Translations under genes and position numbers: made by a program
Shown: piece by piece, positions 1 to 6,159 of the stretch
Layout: every line of letters starts with the position of its first letter
Numbering within the stretch: position 1 is the stretch's first letter
The notes under the pieces: generated by a model
What the model saw: the letters and a program-made list of their open reading frames with translations, nothing else
What the model was told of the DNA's origin: nothing
The model's database searches: none
Assembly (NCBI GenBank): GCA_902475865.1
Contig: CABSBK010000012.1
Coordinates: forward strand, 1-11,197
DNA from: an uncultured Collinsella sp.
GTDB taxonomy: Bacteria; Actinomycetota; Coriobacteriia; Coriobacteriales; Coriobacteriaceae
Direction of reading: 5' to 3'
DNA length: 11,197 nucleotides

Positions 1-14
1 ACAGCACATTCGCG

Positions 15-20
15 TAGAAT
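15..20 (+). promoter_or_regulatory. possible -10 element upstream of the export operon
   Basis: TAGAAT matches the sigma-70 -10 consensus at five of six positions and lies 60 bases upstream of the first start codon at 81. A matching -35 box would fall before the window begins, so it cannot be checked. The same bases could also be the tail of an upstream gene, because stop codons occur here in two frames (15-17 and 20-22). Confidence 0.25.
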
Positions 21-80
21 AACTCCATTATGGGCAAATGGTGTCCAGGCAGTTTACAACACGGCATCTGGGGGAGGGGC

Positions 81-965
81 ATGTCGGACGCGCGTTCGCT
101 GCAAAAACAGTTCAATCGCATGCTCGCCACGTTGCTGGTGGCCCTTGCTGTTGCCGGAGCTGTAACGTACGCCTGGTACATCTACAACGCCAACCGTCAT
201 ATCACCGACGTCAAGATGGCCGCGGGCACGGGCGTTACCTTCCTTATCTCCAACGAGTACGACGGCGAATACAAAACCAATGCCGGCCTGAACTTTGCGG
301 GCCTGCTCGATTCCGTCTCGACCGACAACGTGCTCAACGGCTTCCAAAAGGTAACGGGCTTTACCGGCGGAACCACGCAGGACTCGCTGTTTGCCAGCGT
401 GTTTGGCACGGCCGAGCATTCCGACTACTACAAGACCTCCCTGTACCTGGCCACCAGCTCGGCCGCGACCGACGTGTACCTGTCGGGCATCGACTTTACC
501 GAGCAGGATCCGGCAAACCCCATCTCCACCGCCCTGCGCGTGGGGCTGGTCGCCTATGCTCCAGGGCAGGGCGATACCGTTACGGGCCAGTACGTCTTTG
601 AGGTCTCGGGCGAGCGCAATCCCCAAGCGCGCTACAACACGCTCGACGGCAAGGATGCCGGCGAAAACGAGCAGAACCATCTGGTGCTCGACAGCAGCCG
701 CTCCGACGGCGCCACGGTCCATTTTGACCAGCTGACCAGCGCAAACTTCTGCGACTACAACGAAGACACCGGCATCGTGAGCCTCAAGGAGGCCACGACC
801 AAGATCTGCAGCCTGCCCGCCGCTGTCAAGGGCGCCAACTGCAGCACGCCCGTGCGCGTGGATGTGTACGTGTGGCTGGAAGGCTGCGACCCCGACTGCA
901 CCAACAATCTGGCCGCCACCAGTCTGCAATCGCTGGCGCTGCGCTTTGCCGGCAAGCGTTCGTAA
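81..965 (+). CDS. SipW-type signal peptide exported protein, paralogue 1
   Basis: This 294-residue protein is predicted to be secreted or cell-surface. A short basic n-region is followed by a hydrophobic segment (about 15-30) ending in VTYAWY. By analogy with TasA, cleavage would fall after Ala31. This T-Y-A-W-F/Y pattern is typical of substrates of ER-type SipW peptidases and not of ordinary Sec/LepB substrates. The mature part is rich in Thr, Ser, Asp and Gly and looks like beta-sandwich material. Near the end is VYVWLEGCDPDC (about 262-273), a signature shared with the next three genes, as is ALRVGLV (151-157). Five cysteines lie after the signal, two of them in a CX3C pair. A longer reading from 30 has no ribosome site, whereas GGGGAGGGG precedes the ATG at 81, so 81 is chosen. 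It is the first gene of the operon visible here. The family assignment rests on the signal motif; the biological role (fibre, matrix or adhesin) is inferred. Confidence 0.8.
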   Translation: MSDARSLQKQFNRMLATLLVALAVAGAVTYAWYIYNANRHITDVKMAAGTGVTFLISNEYDGEYKTNAGLNFAGLLDSVSTDNVLNGFQKVTGFTGGTTQDSLFASVFGTAEHSDYYKTSLYLATSSAATDVYLSGIDFTEQDPANPISTALRVGLVAYAPGQGDTVTGQYVFEVSGERNPQARYNTLDGKDAGENEQNHLVLDSSRSDGATVHFDQLTSANFCDYNEDTGIVSLKEATTKICSLPAAVKGANCSTPVRVDVYVWLEGCDPDCTNNLAATSLQSLALRFAGKRS

Positions 966-976
966 GGGGGTCGGGG

Positions 977-1813
977 ATGAGTACATCGAACATCAAAGAC
1001 ATCCTAAGCTCGCGCCGTCGCATGGTTGCCGCGGCCGCATGGATGTTGGTGCTGGTAGCTGCCCTGAGCGCCGCCACCTACGCCTGGTTTAGCAACTCGC
1101 GCTACACCAACGTGACGCCCGTGGCACACACGGTAAGCGACGAGGGCTCCGATCTGCAGATTGGTCTTTCGGCCAACGGACCCTGGGACACGACGGCCGC
1201 GCTTGCCGCGGCCGACAAGACGCTCTATCCCATCTCGACGTCAGACCTTTCCCGCTTTTGGCGCGGCACGTTCCAAAACGCCGCGGGCATCACGACCGAC
1301 TACGCCGACTGCACCGCGCGGCTGGACGGCTATGCTCTTTCGGGGACGCTGTACCTTAAGGGCGGCGACAGCGCGCTCAACGTGTACCTGTATCCGGGCC
1401 AGATGAGCGTGACGAGCGACCCGCAGCTGCTGGCCGCGCTGCGCCTGGGTCTGGTAATTACGACCCAGTCAGGTACGCAAACGCATATCTTTACCTGCGA
1501 CGACCTGGGCGGCACCGCGGGTGCCACCAGCAGGCGCACCACCGCGCAAGACGGCGTGGTCGTGGCGGCGGGCGCCTCGGGCTGGACCTACACCGCCGAC
1601 CCTGCGCGCGCCATAAGCGCCTACAGCATGGACGGCACCGGCGACACGCCCACGGCGCGCGCGGGCGCCACGCCCATCTGCACGCTGGCCGCCAACGAGG
1701 TGGCAAGCGTTCGCTACGTTGTGTACATGGAAGGCTGCGACGCCAATTGCATCGACGAGGCCCAGGCCCGCGATGTGGTGCTGCAGCTTGCCTTTGCCGC
1801 GGCCAAGGCATAA
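977..1813 (+). CDS. SipW-type signal peptide exported protein, paralogue 2
   Basis: This is a 278-residue predicted surface protein. Basic residues SRRR (12-15) precede a hydrophobic core that ends in SAATYAWFSN, with likely cleavage after Ala36. Shared paralogue features are a Leu/Tyr-rich strand (LYLKGGDSALNVYLYP, about 125-140), ALRLGLV (154-160) and the terminal block VVYMEGCDANC (about 248-258). The CX3C cysteine pair of paralogue 1 is kept, and there are five cysteines in the mature part. The open frame extends back to 872, but that would overlap the previous gene by almost 100 bases and lacks a ribosome site. The ATG at 977 follows TAAGGGGG (963-970), in which the stop codon of the first gene is part of the Shine-Dalgarno sequence. 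The gap to the first gene is 11 bases, so translation is probably coupled. Function beyond export is not evident from the sequence. Confidence 0.8.
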   Translation: MSTSNIKDILSSRRRMVAAAAWMLVLVAALSAATYAWFSNSRYTNVTPVAHTVSDEGSDLQIGLSANGPWDTTAALAAADKTLYPISTSDLSRFWRGTFQNAAGITTDYADCTARLDGYALSGTLYLKGGDSALNVYLYPGQMSVTSDPQLLAALRLGLVITTQSGTQTHIFTCDDLGGTAGATSRRTTAQDGVVVAAGASGWTYTADPARAISAYSMDGTGDTPTARAGATPICTLAANEVASVRYVVYMEGCDANCIDEAQARDVVLQLAFAAAKA

Positions 1814-1826
1814 GGGGGCGAGCGAT

Positions 1827-2759
1827 ATGGAAGATCAGGGGTGTATGCCAGCAGATAACTGCGAGGGCAAAACCCAGAATACGGACCCCGCGGTCTCCTC
1901 CAGCGCCGCCGCCCGCCGCCACGCCCGCCGCGCGCGTGCCTACATCGCGCTCGTTATGGTGGCGCTTGCCGCCACTTTGGGAGCCGCGACCTATGCCTGG
2001 TTTACCAACAACATGAAGGTCAACACCAACTCGGTGAGCGTGCACAGCGACACGTCCAAGCTGGTGCTGAAGCTGGGTGACGCTGACCGCGGCAGCTGGT
2101 CGCAGCAGGGCGACGTTTCCCTAACTTCCACCGCGAACGGCGCCGTGACGCTCTACCCGGTCTCGACCTTCGACCTCAACGGCTTTGCTGCCTGCGCACA
2201 AAACAACTCAGCCGGCGATGCCACGGTATTTGAGCAGGCAAAAGATAATGGCTCCACCTATTATCACGGCTGGATTGACCTGCGTCCCACCATCACGGGC
2301 ACGGGCGCCAGCAAGGTTAAGGGCAAGGTGAGCCTGTATCTGGCCGAGTCGCTGGTTCCGCAGGGTGCCGATGCCGAGCTGCTACGCGCGGCCCGCGTGG
2401 GCATCAAGATCTCGAGCGGCGGCCAGGTGCTCGCCACCAACATCTTTGAGCTCGACAGTTCCGACAGCGGCCATCGCGGCGAGCATCCCACGACCGCCCC
2501 GGCTGGCCTTGCCGGCTACGCCGATGGCATGCTTCTGGGCTGGCAAAACGGCCAGCTTGCTTGCGGTGCCAACGTAACGCAGGACCCGGCCGCCTTTACC
2601 CTGGACGCCGGCGAGGCTGCCGAGCGCCCGCAAAACTCGCTCGCCACGCTGGCGCTGGGCCAGACCTATCGCCTGGACATCTATTACTACATCGAGGGCA
2701 CCGACCCCGATAGCGCCACCCTGCACCTGGCCCTTTTTGCGACCTTGGACGGTGAGTAG
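1827..2759 (+). CDS. SipW-type signal peptide exported protein, paralogue 3
   Basis: This is a 310-residue predicted surface protein. It differs from its neighbours in a long hydrophilic n-region (about 38 residues, with Cys6 and Cys12 and an Arg-rich stretch RRHARRAR at 30-37). The hydrophobic core then ends in GAATYAWFTNN, with predicted cleavage after Ala57. The mature part carries a strand-like KGKVSLYLAES (about 165-175), AARVGIK (188-194) and the end motif YYYIEGTDPDS (about 286-296). The motif is clear, but both cysteines found in paralogues 1 and 2 are replaced (Thr and Ser). Frame 1719-1826 is also open but overlaps gene 2; the ATG at 1827 follows TAAGGGGG (1811-1818). The n-region would remain in the cytoplasm and is removed with the signal peptide if cleavage occurs. 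It is probably a tandem duplicate that has diverged; a specific role cannot be assigned. Confidence 0.8.
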   Translation: MEDQGCMPADNCEGKTQNTDPAVSSSAAARRHARRARAYIALVMVALAATLGAATYAWFTNNMKVNTNSVSVHSDTSKLVLKLGDADRGSWSQQGDVSLTSTANGAVTLYPVSTFDLNGFAACAQNNSAGDATVFEQAKDNGSTYYHGWIDLRPTITGTGASKVKGKVSLYLAESLVPQGADAELLRAARVGIKISSGGQVLATNIFELDSSDSGHRGEHPTTAPAGLAGYADGMLLGWQNGQLACGANVTQDPAAFTLDAGEAAERPQNSLATLALGQTYRLDIYYYIEGTDPDSATLHLALFATLDGE

Positions 2760-2761
2760 CC

Positions 2762-3565
2762 ATGACGCGTAAGCAACCCGCCGCCAACTGCACGCCCGCT
2801 ACCGGCAAGCCCAACGCCGCCGCGCCCGCCGACACCGACCTGCGCCGTAAGCTCACCACCACCGTGGTGTTGGTGCTGTTTTCCCTGGTAGCGATAGTCA
2901 TGGCAACCTTTGCCTGGTTTTCCATCGCCGATAGCGCCAAGACCCGCATGCTCATGATCGACGCCAACGCCGACGGCTCGCTGCGCTTTGACCTGGACGA
3001 GCACGCCACATTCGACGAATACGTCCACAGCCTGGGCTTCGACCAGATCTCGGCGCGCATCGCTAGCGAAAAGGGCGTGGACATCGACGCATCCAAGCTC
3101 AAGCCCGTCACCACGAGCGACTACCAGACCTTCACCTTCGAGGACGGTTCCGCCGCCGACCCCGCCACCGGCGCCTACCTGGAGTTTACGTTGCACTTTA
3201 TGAGCAGCACGGACCTGCGCGTGCGCCTGACCGGCCAGGACGGCGACAACGGCGCATCCGGCACGCGGTTTAGCTCCGACACGCAGGGCATGGCCAGCGC
3301 CATGCGCATGAGCTTTACCGCCGACGGTCAGACCTGGGTCTACAACCCCAACGGGGGCGGCGGCTCATCCGGCACGGCCACCGTCTTTGGACTCGACCCG
3401 GGCACGGCTACTGCGGCCAGCGACATGTTCGACCTGATAAAGGAAACGGACAAGCCGGTAACCGTTCGCATATGGCTCGAGGGAACGGACCCAAATTGCA
3501 CTAATATGCTAAAGGGAGCTAACTATTCGGTATCGATGCACTTCGAGGGCATCGAGGAACAGTAG
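2762..3565 (+). CDS. SipW-type signal peptide exported protein, paralogue 4
   Basis: This 267-residue protein is the most divergent of the four. An n-region of about 29 residues precedes a hydrophobic segment (about 32-50) that ends in MATFAWFSIAD, with likely cleavage after Ala51. The mature chain is Asp/Thr/Gly-rich, has a Gly-rich loop (NPNGGGGSSG, about 195-204) and AMRMSFT (180-186) in place of the ALRVGLV block. It ends with VRIWLEGTDPNCTN (about 235-248), so one cysteine of the CX3C pair is kept and the other is Thr. It begins two bases after the stop of the preceding gene, with GGTGAG as the nearest ribosome-site-like sequence. It is followed by a 60-base gap holding a short GC hairpin, and then by the first signal peptidase. 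Membership of the same paralogous group rests on the signal and the C-terminal signature; overall similarity by eye is low. Confidence 0.77.
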   Translation: MTRKQPAANCTPATGKPNAAAPADTDLRRKLTTTVVLVLFSLVAIVMATFAWFSIADSAKTRMLMIDANADGSLRFDLDEHATFDEYVHSLGFDQISARIASEKGVDIDASKLKPVTTSDYQTFTFEDGSAADPATGAYLEFTLHFMSSTDLRVRLTGQDGDNGASGTRFSSDTQGMASAMRMSFTADGQTWVYNPNGGGGSSGTATVFGLDPGTATAASDMFDLIKETDKPVTVRIWLEGTDPNCTNMLKGANYSVSMHFEGIEEQ

Positions 3566-3574
3566 ATATGCACG

Positions 3575-3590
3575 GCGGCCGTCGGGCCGC
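3575..3590 (+). other. GC-rich hairpin between substrate genes and peptidase gene
   Basis: GCGGCC (3575-3580) and GGCCGC (3585-3590) form a perfect six-pair stem around a GTCG tetraloop. There is no following T-run, so it is not a standard intrinsic terminator. It could reduce read-through or act as an RNA stability boundary that separates strongly expressed surface proteins from the processing enzyme. Such a role is inference. Confidence 0.35.
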
Positions 3591-3625
3591 GCACGACCTA
3601 GTCAGACACGGTAGTAAGGGACATC

Positions 3626-4375
3626 ATGCAATCTGTTAAAAAAGTCGCATCCATCGCGCTGAGCGTCGTCATGTGGATCATCATCCTGGTGGCGGCCCTG
3701 TATGCGTTTACCACGCTCGCCACGCGCGAGGACGGCAGCGTCTCCGACATCGCTGGCTTCACTCCGCTCGCCGTGCAGTCCGACTCCATGGCGCCTACGT
3801 TTAACAAGGGTGACCTCATCATCATCCAAAAGTGCGACACATCCAAGCTCGAGGTGGGCGACATCGTGACGTTCCATACCATCATCGACAACGAGTACGC
3901 GCTCAACACGCACCGTATCGCCGCCATCGACGAGGTCAACGGCATGCGCAGCTTTACCACCAAGGGCGACAACAACGATGTGGCCGATACGCACATCATC
4001 AGCGACGGCGACATCGTTGGTAAGTACCTGTTCGCGTTGCCGCAGATGGGCAAGGTCATGGACTTCCTGTCCAGCTCCATGGGCTTCCTCATTGTGATCG
4101 TGCTGCCCATGCTGCTGTTCTTTATCTACCAGGTGTATCACCTCATCGTGGTGGGCATGAACCTCAAGCGCGCTATGGCCGAGGAGGACCGCCTTGCTGC
4201 CGCGGCTGCCATCGTGGACGCCGAGGGCAAGGGCGCTGCTGCTACCGTCACGGCCGATAACGCCGCCGAGCAGCTTGCCCAGGCCGAGGCCAAGCTCGAG
4301 GAAGCCCGTCGTCTGAAGGCCGAGGCCGAGGCGGCGATGAACGCGTCCAAGCAGGAGGGTACCGACGGTGAGTGA
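3626..4375 (+). CDS. ER/SipW-type signal peptidase I (first copy)
   Basis: This 249-residue membrane serine protease is predicted to remove signal peptides on the outer face of the membrane. An N-terminal membrane segment (about 9-30) leads into the family motif SDSMAPT, with the likely nucleophile Ser54. VGDIVTFH follows at 77-84, then NTHRI with His96 where bacterial LepB enzymes use Lys, then TTKGDNN with Asp115. Ser/His marks the ER/archaeal/SipW class. A second membrane segment (about 152-175) returns the chain to the cytoplasm. It is followed by an unusual Ala/Glu/Lys-rich tail (about 180-245) that looks coiled-coil forming. The ATG at 3626 is preceded by AAGGGA. The most likely substrates are the four preceding exported proteins with T(Y/F)AW motifs. 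The 3' end overlaps the next gene by eight bases. Confidence 0.9.
   Translation: MQSVKKVASIALSVVMWIIILVAALYAFTTLATREDGSVSDIAGFTPLAVQSDSMAPTFNKGDLIIIQKCDTSKLEVGDIVTFHTIIDNEYALNTHRIAAIDEVNGMRSFTTKGDNNDVADTHIISDGDIVGKYLFALPQMGKVMDFLSSSMGFLIVIVLPMLLFFIYQVYHLIVVGMNLKRAMAEEDRLAAAAAIVDAEGKGAAATVTADNAAEQLAQAEAKLEEARRLKAEAEAAMNASKQEGTDGE
4354..4359 (+). promoter_or_regulatory. ribosome binding site that supports a GTG start at 4368
   Basis: GGAGGG lies eight bases upstream of GTG 4368 and inside the end of the peptidase gene. It supports the GTG as the start of the AAA+ gene and an eight-base overlap between the two genes, which suggests translational coupling. Confidence 0.6.
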
Positions 4376-6059
4376 GTTTCTGGGATTTGCCTGGGAGCTG
4401 CTGGCAAAGGTCGTCTACAACGTCGTTGCCGTCGTGAGCTCTATCCTTAACCTGCTGGTGTTTGGCTGGGTTGAGTACTTCAACATCTTTATGACCTACT
4501 TCACCACGTTTGACCTGGTGGGCAAGATCGGTGCAGTCATTCTGTTTGCCATGCTCATCGCGGTCCCCGTGCTGATCGTGGCCATCCTGGTCCACCGCTA
4601 CCGCATCAACCGCCGCCTGCATCGCGACGACACGTCCAACAAGGCGCTCTATCGCGAGATCGGCCGCCTGAACAAGCAGGTGCTCGACCTGATGGACGAG
4701 AAGAACAAGCTGCTTGCGCTCAAGGTCAACGCTATGGGCGGCGCCAAGCAGATTCCGTACGTGGGCGCCTCGGCCCTGGCCAACGATCACCTGCCCACGG
4801 TGGGCAACGTGGTGGGCGCCGCTGCGGGCGCGCCTGCGAGCGAGGGCGCCACGGCTGCCGTGGTGTCGGGCAACGCGTCGCTCGCGCTCGATGGTGAGGG
4901 CGTCAAGGATGCCGCGGCCGCCATGGCCAAGGCCACCGTTGAGGCCAAGACTCTTGCCGAGGAAAAAGAGATTGCCCAGGCCAACCGCTTCCCCAAGCTG
5001 TCCCTTGTGGACCTTAAGTACCGCGACTGGGAATCGCCGGTCTACGACGATGCCATCTCGCTGGAGGATTTTGTCGACAGCTTCCGCGCGTTTGCGTGCA
5101 GCCAGATGAAGCTCTACTACACGCCCGAGATCATCCGCCGCTTTGTGGCCGGCATGGCCGCCTCCAAGCTGCTGATCCTGGAGGGTATCTCGGGTACCGG
5201 TAAGACGTCGCTGCCCTACAGCTTTAGCCGCTATTTGGACAACCCCGCGACCATCGTGTCGGTGCAGCCGAGCTTCCGCGACCGCACCGAGGTGCTGGGC
5301 TACTTTAACGAGTTTTCCAAGCGCTTTAACGAGACCGAGTTCCTCCGCGCCGTGTACGAGGCGGGCCTGCGCCAGGACCCGTCTATGATCGTGCTCGACG
5401 AGATGAACCTCGCCCGCGTGGAGTACTACTTTGCCGAGATTCTGTCGGTGCTCGAGATGCCCAGCCACGACGAATGGGTGCTCGACCTGGTGCCCACCCA
5501 GTGGGCGGCAGACCCCAAGGGCCTGCACGACGGCAAGCTCACCATCCCAGACAGCCTGTGGTTTATCGGCACGGCCAACAACGACGACTCCACCTTTACC
5601 ATCACGGACAAGGTGTACGACCGCGCGATCCCCATCGAGCTCAACGAGCGCGCCGACGCGTTTGAGTGCGAGCCGCACGAGCGCGTGCACGTGACGGCCG
5701 AGCATCTGCAGTATCTGTTCCAGAAGGCCAAGGTCGAGTACGTGATCGATGACGAGCTGCTCGAGAAGATGCACAAGCTGGACCAGTACCTGCAGACCCG
5801 CTTTAAGCTGGCCTTTGGCAACCGTATCATCAAGCAGATGTACGACTTTATCCCCGTGTACGTGGCATGTGGCGGCACCGAGCTGGGCGGCATGGACTAC
5901 ATCATCGCCCGCAAGGTGCTCAAGAAGTTTGAGTCCATGAACGTGAGCTTTGTGCGCGACGAGATGAAGGGCCTGATCGAGTACATCGAGAAGACCTTTG
6001 GCGAGGCCGGCCTGCCCGATTCCGTCATGTACCTGCAGCGGATCCAGAACTTCTACTAA
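4368..6059 (+). CDS. membrane-anchored McrB-like AAA+ NTPase
   Basis: This is a 563-residue protein. Two hydrophobic segments (about 12-34 and 53-75) are followed by a basic stretch HRYRINRRLHR (76-86), which places the remainder in the cytoplasm. A probable short helix (about 95-120) and an Ala/Gly-rich linker (about 145-205) precede the AAA+ domain. Walker A is GISGTGKTS (273-281) and Walker B is MIVLDEMN (340-347, Asp344 and Glu345). A sensor-like GTANNDDS (401-408) and DRAIPIEL (418-425) follow. The order resembles McrB-family GTPases. The usual MNxxD signature reads ANNDD, so the Asn and Asp remain but Met is Ala. No DNA-binding N-terminal domain of the McrB type is visible; membrane segments stand in its place. 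The downstream DUF2357-like gene is the expected McrC-side partner. GTP versus ATP use cannot be told from sequence. A role in restriction is possible, but the context favours a task tied to protein export. Confidence 0.85.
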   Translation: MSEFLGFAWELLAKVVYNVVAVVSSILNLLVFGWVEYFNIFMTYFTTFDLVGKIGAVILFAMLIAVPVLIVAILVHRYRINRRLHRDDTSNKALYREIGRLNKQVLDLMDEKNKLLALKVNAMGGAKQIPYVGASALANDHLPTVGNVVGAAAGAPASEGATAAVVSGNASLALDGEGVKDAAAAMAKATVEAKTLAEEKEIAQANRFPKLSLVDLKYRDWESPVYDDAISLEDFVDSFRAFACSQMKLYYTPEIIRRFVAGMAASKLLILEGISGTGKTSLPYSFSRYLDNPATIVSVQPSFRDRTEVLGYFNEFSKRFNETEFLRAVYEAGLRQDPSMIVLDEMNLARVEYYFAEILSVLEMPSHDEWVLDLVPTQWAADPKGLHDGKLTIPDSLWFIGTANNDDSTFTITDKVYDRAIPIELNERADAFECEPHERVHVTAEHLQYLFQKAKVEYVIDDELLEKMHKLDQYLQTRFKLAFGNRIIKQMYDFIPVYVACGGTELGGMDYIIARKVLKKFESMNVSFVRDEMKGLIEYIEKTFGEAGLPDSVMYLQRIQNFY

Positions 6060-6159
6060 TGACGTAAGCGCGGGGCGTGGGACGAGGCGATCAGTAGCAT
6101 TTGCCCCGTGTGACGTCACCCCGCCCCTTCCCCGACCGATCCAACCTATGGAGTAACCC
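6060..6159 (+). promoter_or_regulatory. 100-base gap with palindrome and GC-rich inverted repeats
   Basis: This is the longest gap inside the operon. It holds a perfect ten-base palindrome GTGACGTCAC (6110-6119). It also has alternative pairings of GCGGGGC (6070-6076) with GCCCCGT (6103-6109) and of GGGGCG (6072-6077) with CGCCCC (6122-6127). No good -35/-10 pair is visible and no T-run follows. It may hold an operator or an RNA structure that tunes the downstream gene. GGAG (6150-6153) is the ribosome site for the ATG at 6160. Confidence 0.3.

Noticed and set aside
1..22. possible end of an upstream gene (stop codons at 15-17 and 20-22)
   Set aside because: Only five or six codons are visible in either frame, which is too little to support a gene or choose a frame.
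30..80. 17-residue N-terminal extension of the first gene from ATG 30
   Set aside because: No Shine-Dalgarno sequence precedes it, whereas ATG 81 follows GGGGAGGGG and gives a normal short n-region.
54..986. 310-residue minus-strand open frame opposite the first exported protein gene
   Set aside because: The + strand protein has a well-placed ribosome site and a signal peptide shared with three neighbours; the antisense frame has neither.
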